From contig PMEM01000019.1 of assembly GCA_003155795.1 (NCBI GenBank), positions 149,981 to 183,557 on the forward strand: a stretch of DNA of 33,577 nt, in the 5' to 3' direction. Of the stretch, positions 32,740 through 33,577 are shown in pieces; within the stretch, counting starts at the first letter, position 1, and the number at the start of each line of letters is the position of its first letter. The notes under the pieces were generated by a model. It was not told the origin of the DNA. It saw nothing but the letters and a program-made list of their open reading frames with translations, and made no database searches. A program made the position numbers and the translations under genes. This stretch comes from Gemmatimonadota bacterium. Lineage in GTDB: Bacteria > Gemmatimonadota > Gemmatimonadetes > Gemmatimonadales > Gemmatimonadaceae.

Positions 32740-33552
32740 TTATCGCGCCAGGAGATAAGTCGCCGGCGCCGCGCCACCAGCGCGCGTGAAGCCGGCTACG
32801 GTGTAGCCCCGTTCAAGGTAGGCGGTGAGGGCATGTCTGGTGGATTCCCGCCAGACATGCGCCTGTTCCGGCTCGGTCTCAAGGACGGCGAAGATGTCAT
32901 CCGGAATCGCGACACAAACTCGCTGTGAGTCCGGCAGGGTCGCGGGCAACGACTTGTTGATCAACGGCGCGTCCGCCCAATCGGTGGCCTGAACGCGAAC
33001 GCGGGGAGTGGCATCAAGGCTCCATGCGACGATGAACCTGTCAGTGCCGAGTGCCGCGTGCATGATGCTACCGGTATCCTCGCCATAAAAATTGACTTGG
33101 TACTCCGTAGCGCGAGCACCGAGTTGATTGAGATTCAGATAGGCGTTGCGAGCGACTAGAGGATCGTAGGTCCAGTACATGGTCCTGACGCCCAATTCTC
33201 GCAGGAGGTCGCGCTGGAAGTTTTTAAGTCGTTTGCCGAGGCCCATATCACGCGCGCTGATACGTACGGCGAGCATGTCGGACCAGTGGGCCAGCTCACC
33301 GTTTCGCAGGCCAGTGATCCCGAAAACGAATCCGAGCATCTTGCCGCTCGGATCGAATGCCGCAGCGGTGACCCCGCCTACCTCCTGGGCGATACGGAGG
33401 ACCGTAGTGGGTACCGCCTCGGTGAACTGACTCCCCCAGGTTTCCCGTTCGATGGTGACGCATTCTTCGTACTCCGCCATCGTCTCGACTCGTCGAATGA
33501 CGACGGAGTCGCTGGAGAGCGACGGTCGGGGGGTGGACGGGAAGGCGGGCAT
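32740..33552 (-). CDS. GNAT-family acyltransferase, likely amino acid N-succinyltransferase
   Basis: 270-aa GNAT protein of the large COG3375-like type. The acyl-CoA domain is N-terminal: VVIRRVETMAEYEECVTIERETWG, GKMLGFVFGI, AHWSDMLAVRISARDMGLGKRLKNFQRDLLRELGVRTMYWTYDPLVARNAYLNLNQLGA. A C-terminal extension of ~100 residues follows (RVCVAIPDDIFAVL, RHALTAYLERGYTVAGFTR). This type is repeatedly encoded beside enolase-superfamily NSAR enzymes, where it N-succinylates D-amino acids. Here it is the first gene of the GNAT-racemase-M20 operon. Only the ATG at 33552 gives the full first strand. An 8+8-bp dyad overlaps this start. The acyl donor and acceptor are inferred. Confidence 0.85.
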   Translation of the reverse strand: MPAFPSTPRPSLSSDSVVIRRVETMAEYEECVTIERETWGSQFTEAVPTTVLRIAQEVGGVTAAAFDPSGKMLGFVFGITGLRNGELAHWSDMLAVRISARDMGLGKRLKNFQRDLLRELGVRTMYWTYDPLVARNAYLNLNQLGARATEYQVNFYGEDTGSIMHAALGTDRFIVAWSLDATPRVRVQATDWADAPLINKSLPATLPDSQRVCVAIPDDIFAVLETEPEQAHVWRESTRHALTAYLERGYTVAGFTRAGGAAPATYLLAR

Positions 33553-33573
33553 TATAGAGTTGGAATCTATAAT
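33551..33573. promoter_or_regulatory. Perfect 8+8 dyad overlapping the operon start codon
   Basis: ATTATAGA-N7-TCTATAAT. Each arm contains a TATAAT on one strand. The left arm overlaps the GNAT ATG by two bases. A -10 here would start transcripts inside the gene, so an operator for the GNAT-racemase-M20 operon, or for divergent transcription beyond the window, is more likely than a promoter for this ATG. The window ends 4 nt later, so the full promoter cannot be seen. Confidence 0.55.
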
Positions 33574-33577
33574 CGAC

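Overview
The window is a gene-dense, high-GC stretch of bacterial chromosome with about 23 clear protein genes, short intergenic gaps and several same-strand runs. I see no tRNA, rRNA, CRISPR array, insertion sequence or phage gene. Several traits fit Gemmatimonadota best: a long cyanobacterial/plant-type IspH, small signal-peptide proteins with Gly/Ala-rich membrane segments, a Ser/Thr kinase, a lipoprotein M1 peptidase and a lipoprotein of the DUF4015 glycoside-hydrolase-like family. GmhA suggests a diderm with heptose-containing surface glycan. The phylum call is inference, not proof.

Layout. Positions 1-5005 (minus) hold a DEAH-type helicase, gmhA and ispH as one run, then a small hypothetical gene. 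The helicase 3' end overlaps gmhA by 107 nt. Positions 5051-6630 (minus) hold pfkA and a small secreted protein that ends in a clear intrinsic terminator. Positions 6703-9554 hold a secreted M1 aminopeptidase (minus) and a divergent orphan type II pseudopilin (plus), followed by two copies of a GAAA-loop hairpin repeat. Positions 9709-12908 (minus) hold an RhlE-like RNA helicase, an alpha/beta hydrolase whose likely start codon sits in a hairpin loop, and an unknown helical protein. Positions 13133-16307 (minus) hold a lipoprotein of the DUF4015 family and a membrane Ser/Thr kinase, divergent from lon (16507-19038, plus). The lon 3' end carries a 14-bp tandem repeat, a third hairpin repeat and a perfect 17-bp stem.

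Positions 19213-22268 hold a small membrane protein (minus), a membrane protein with a PHP phosphoesterase domain (plus) and a UbiB/ABC1 kinase-like protein (minus). The last two converge and overlap by 220 nt. Positions 22373-24385 (minus) encode a class A penicillin-binding protein. It is divergent from a MarR regulator whose start codon lies in a perfect 20-bp palindrome and whose 3' end overlaps a ClC channel/transporter gene. Positions 26479-29842 (plus) form a run of a RimJ/RimL-type acetyltransferase, a PhzF-family protein, a stand-alone nitrilase-fold amidase and NadE. The last two look like a split glutamine-dependent NAD synthetase. Positions 29900-33552 (minus) hold a Gly-zipper protein and a tight three-gene operon of GNAT acyltransferase, enolase-superfamily N-succinylamino acid racemase/OSBS and M20 deacylase. 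This set matches the known N-succinyl route converting D- to L-amino acids. A perfect 8+8 dyad covers the start of its first gene.

The most notable items are the racemization operon with its dyad, the MarR palindrome, the helicase/gmhA overprint that creates an RGR-rich tail, the convergent PHP/UbiB overlap, the split NAD synthetase, and the start codon held in a hairpin loop.
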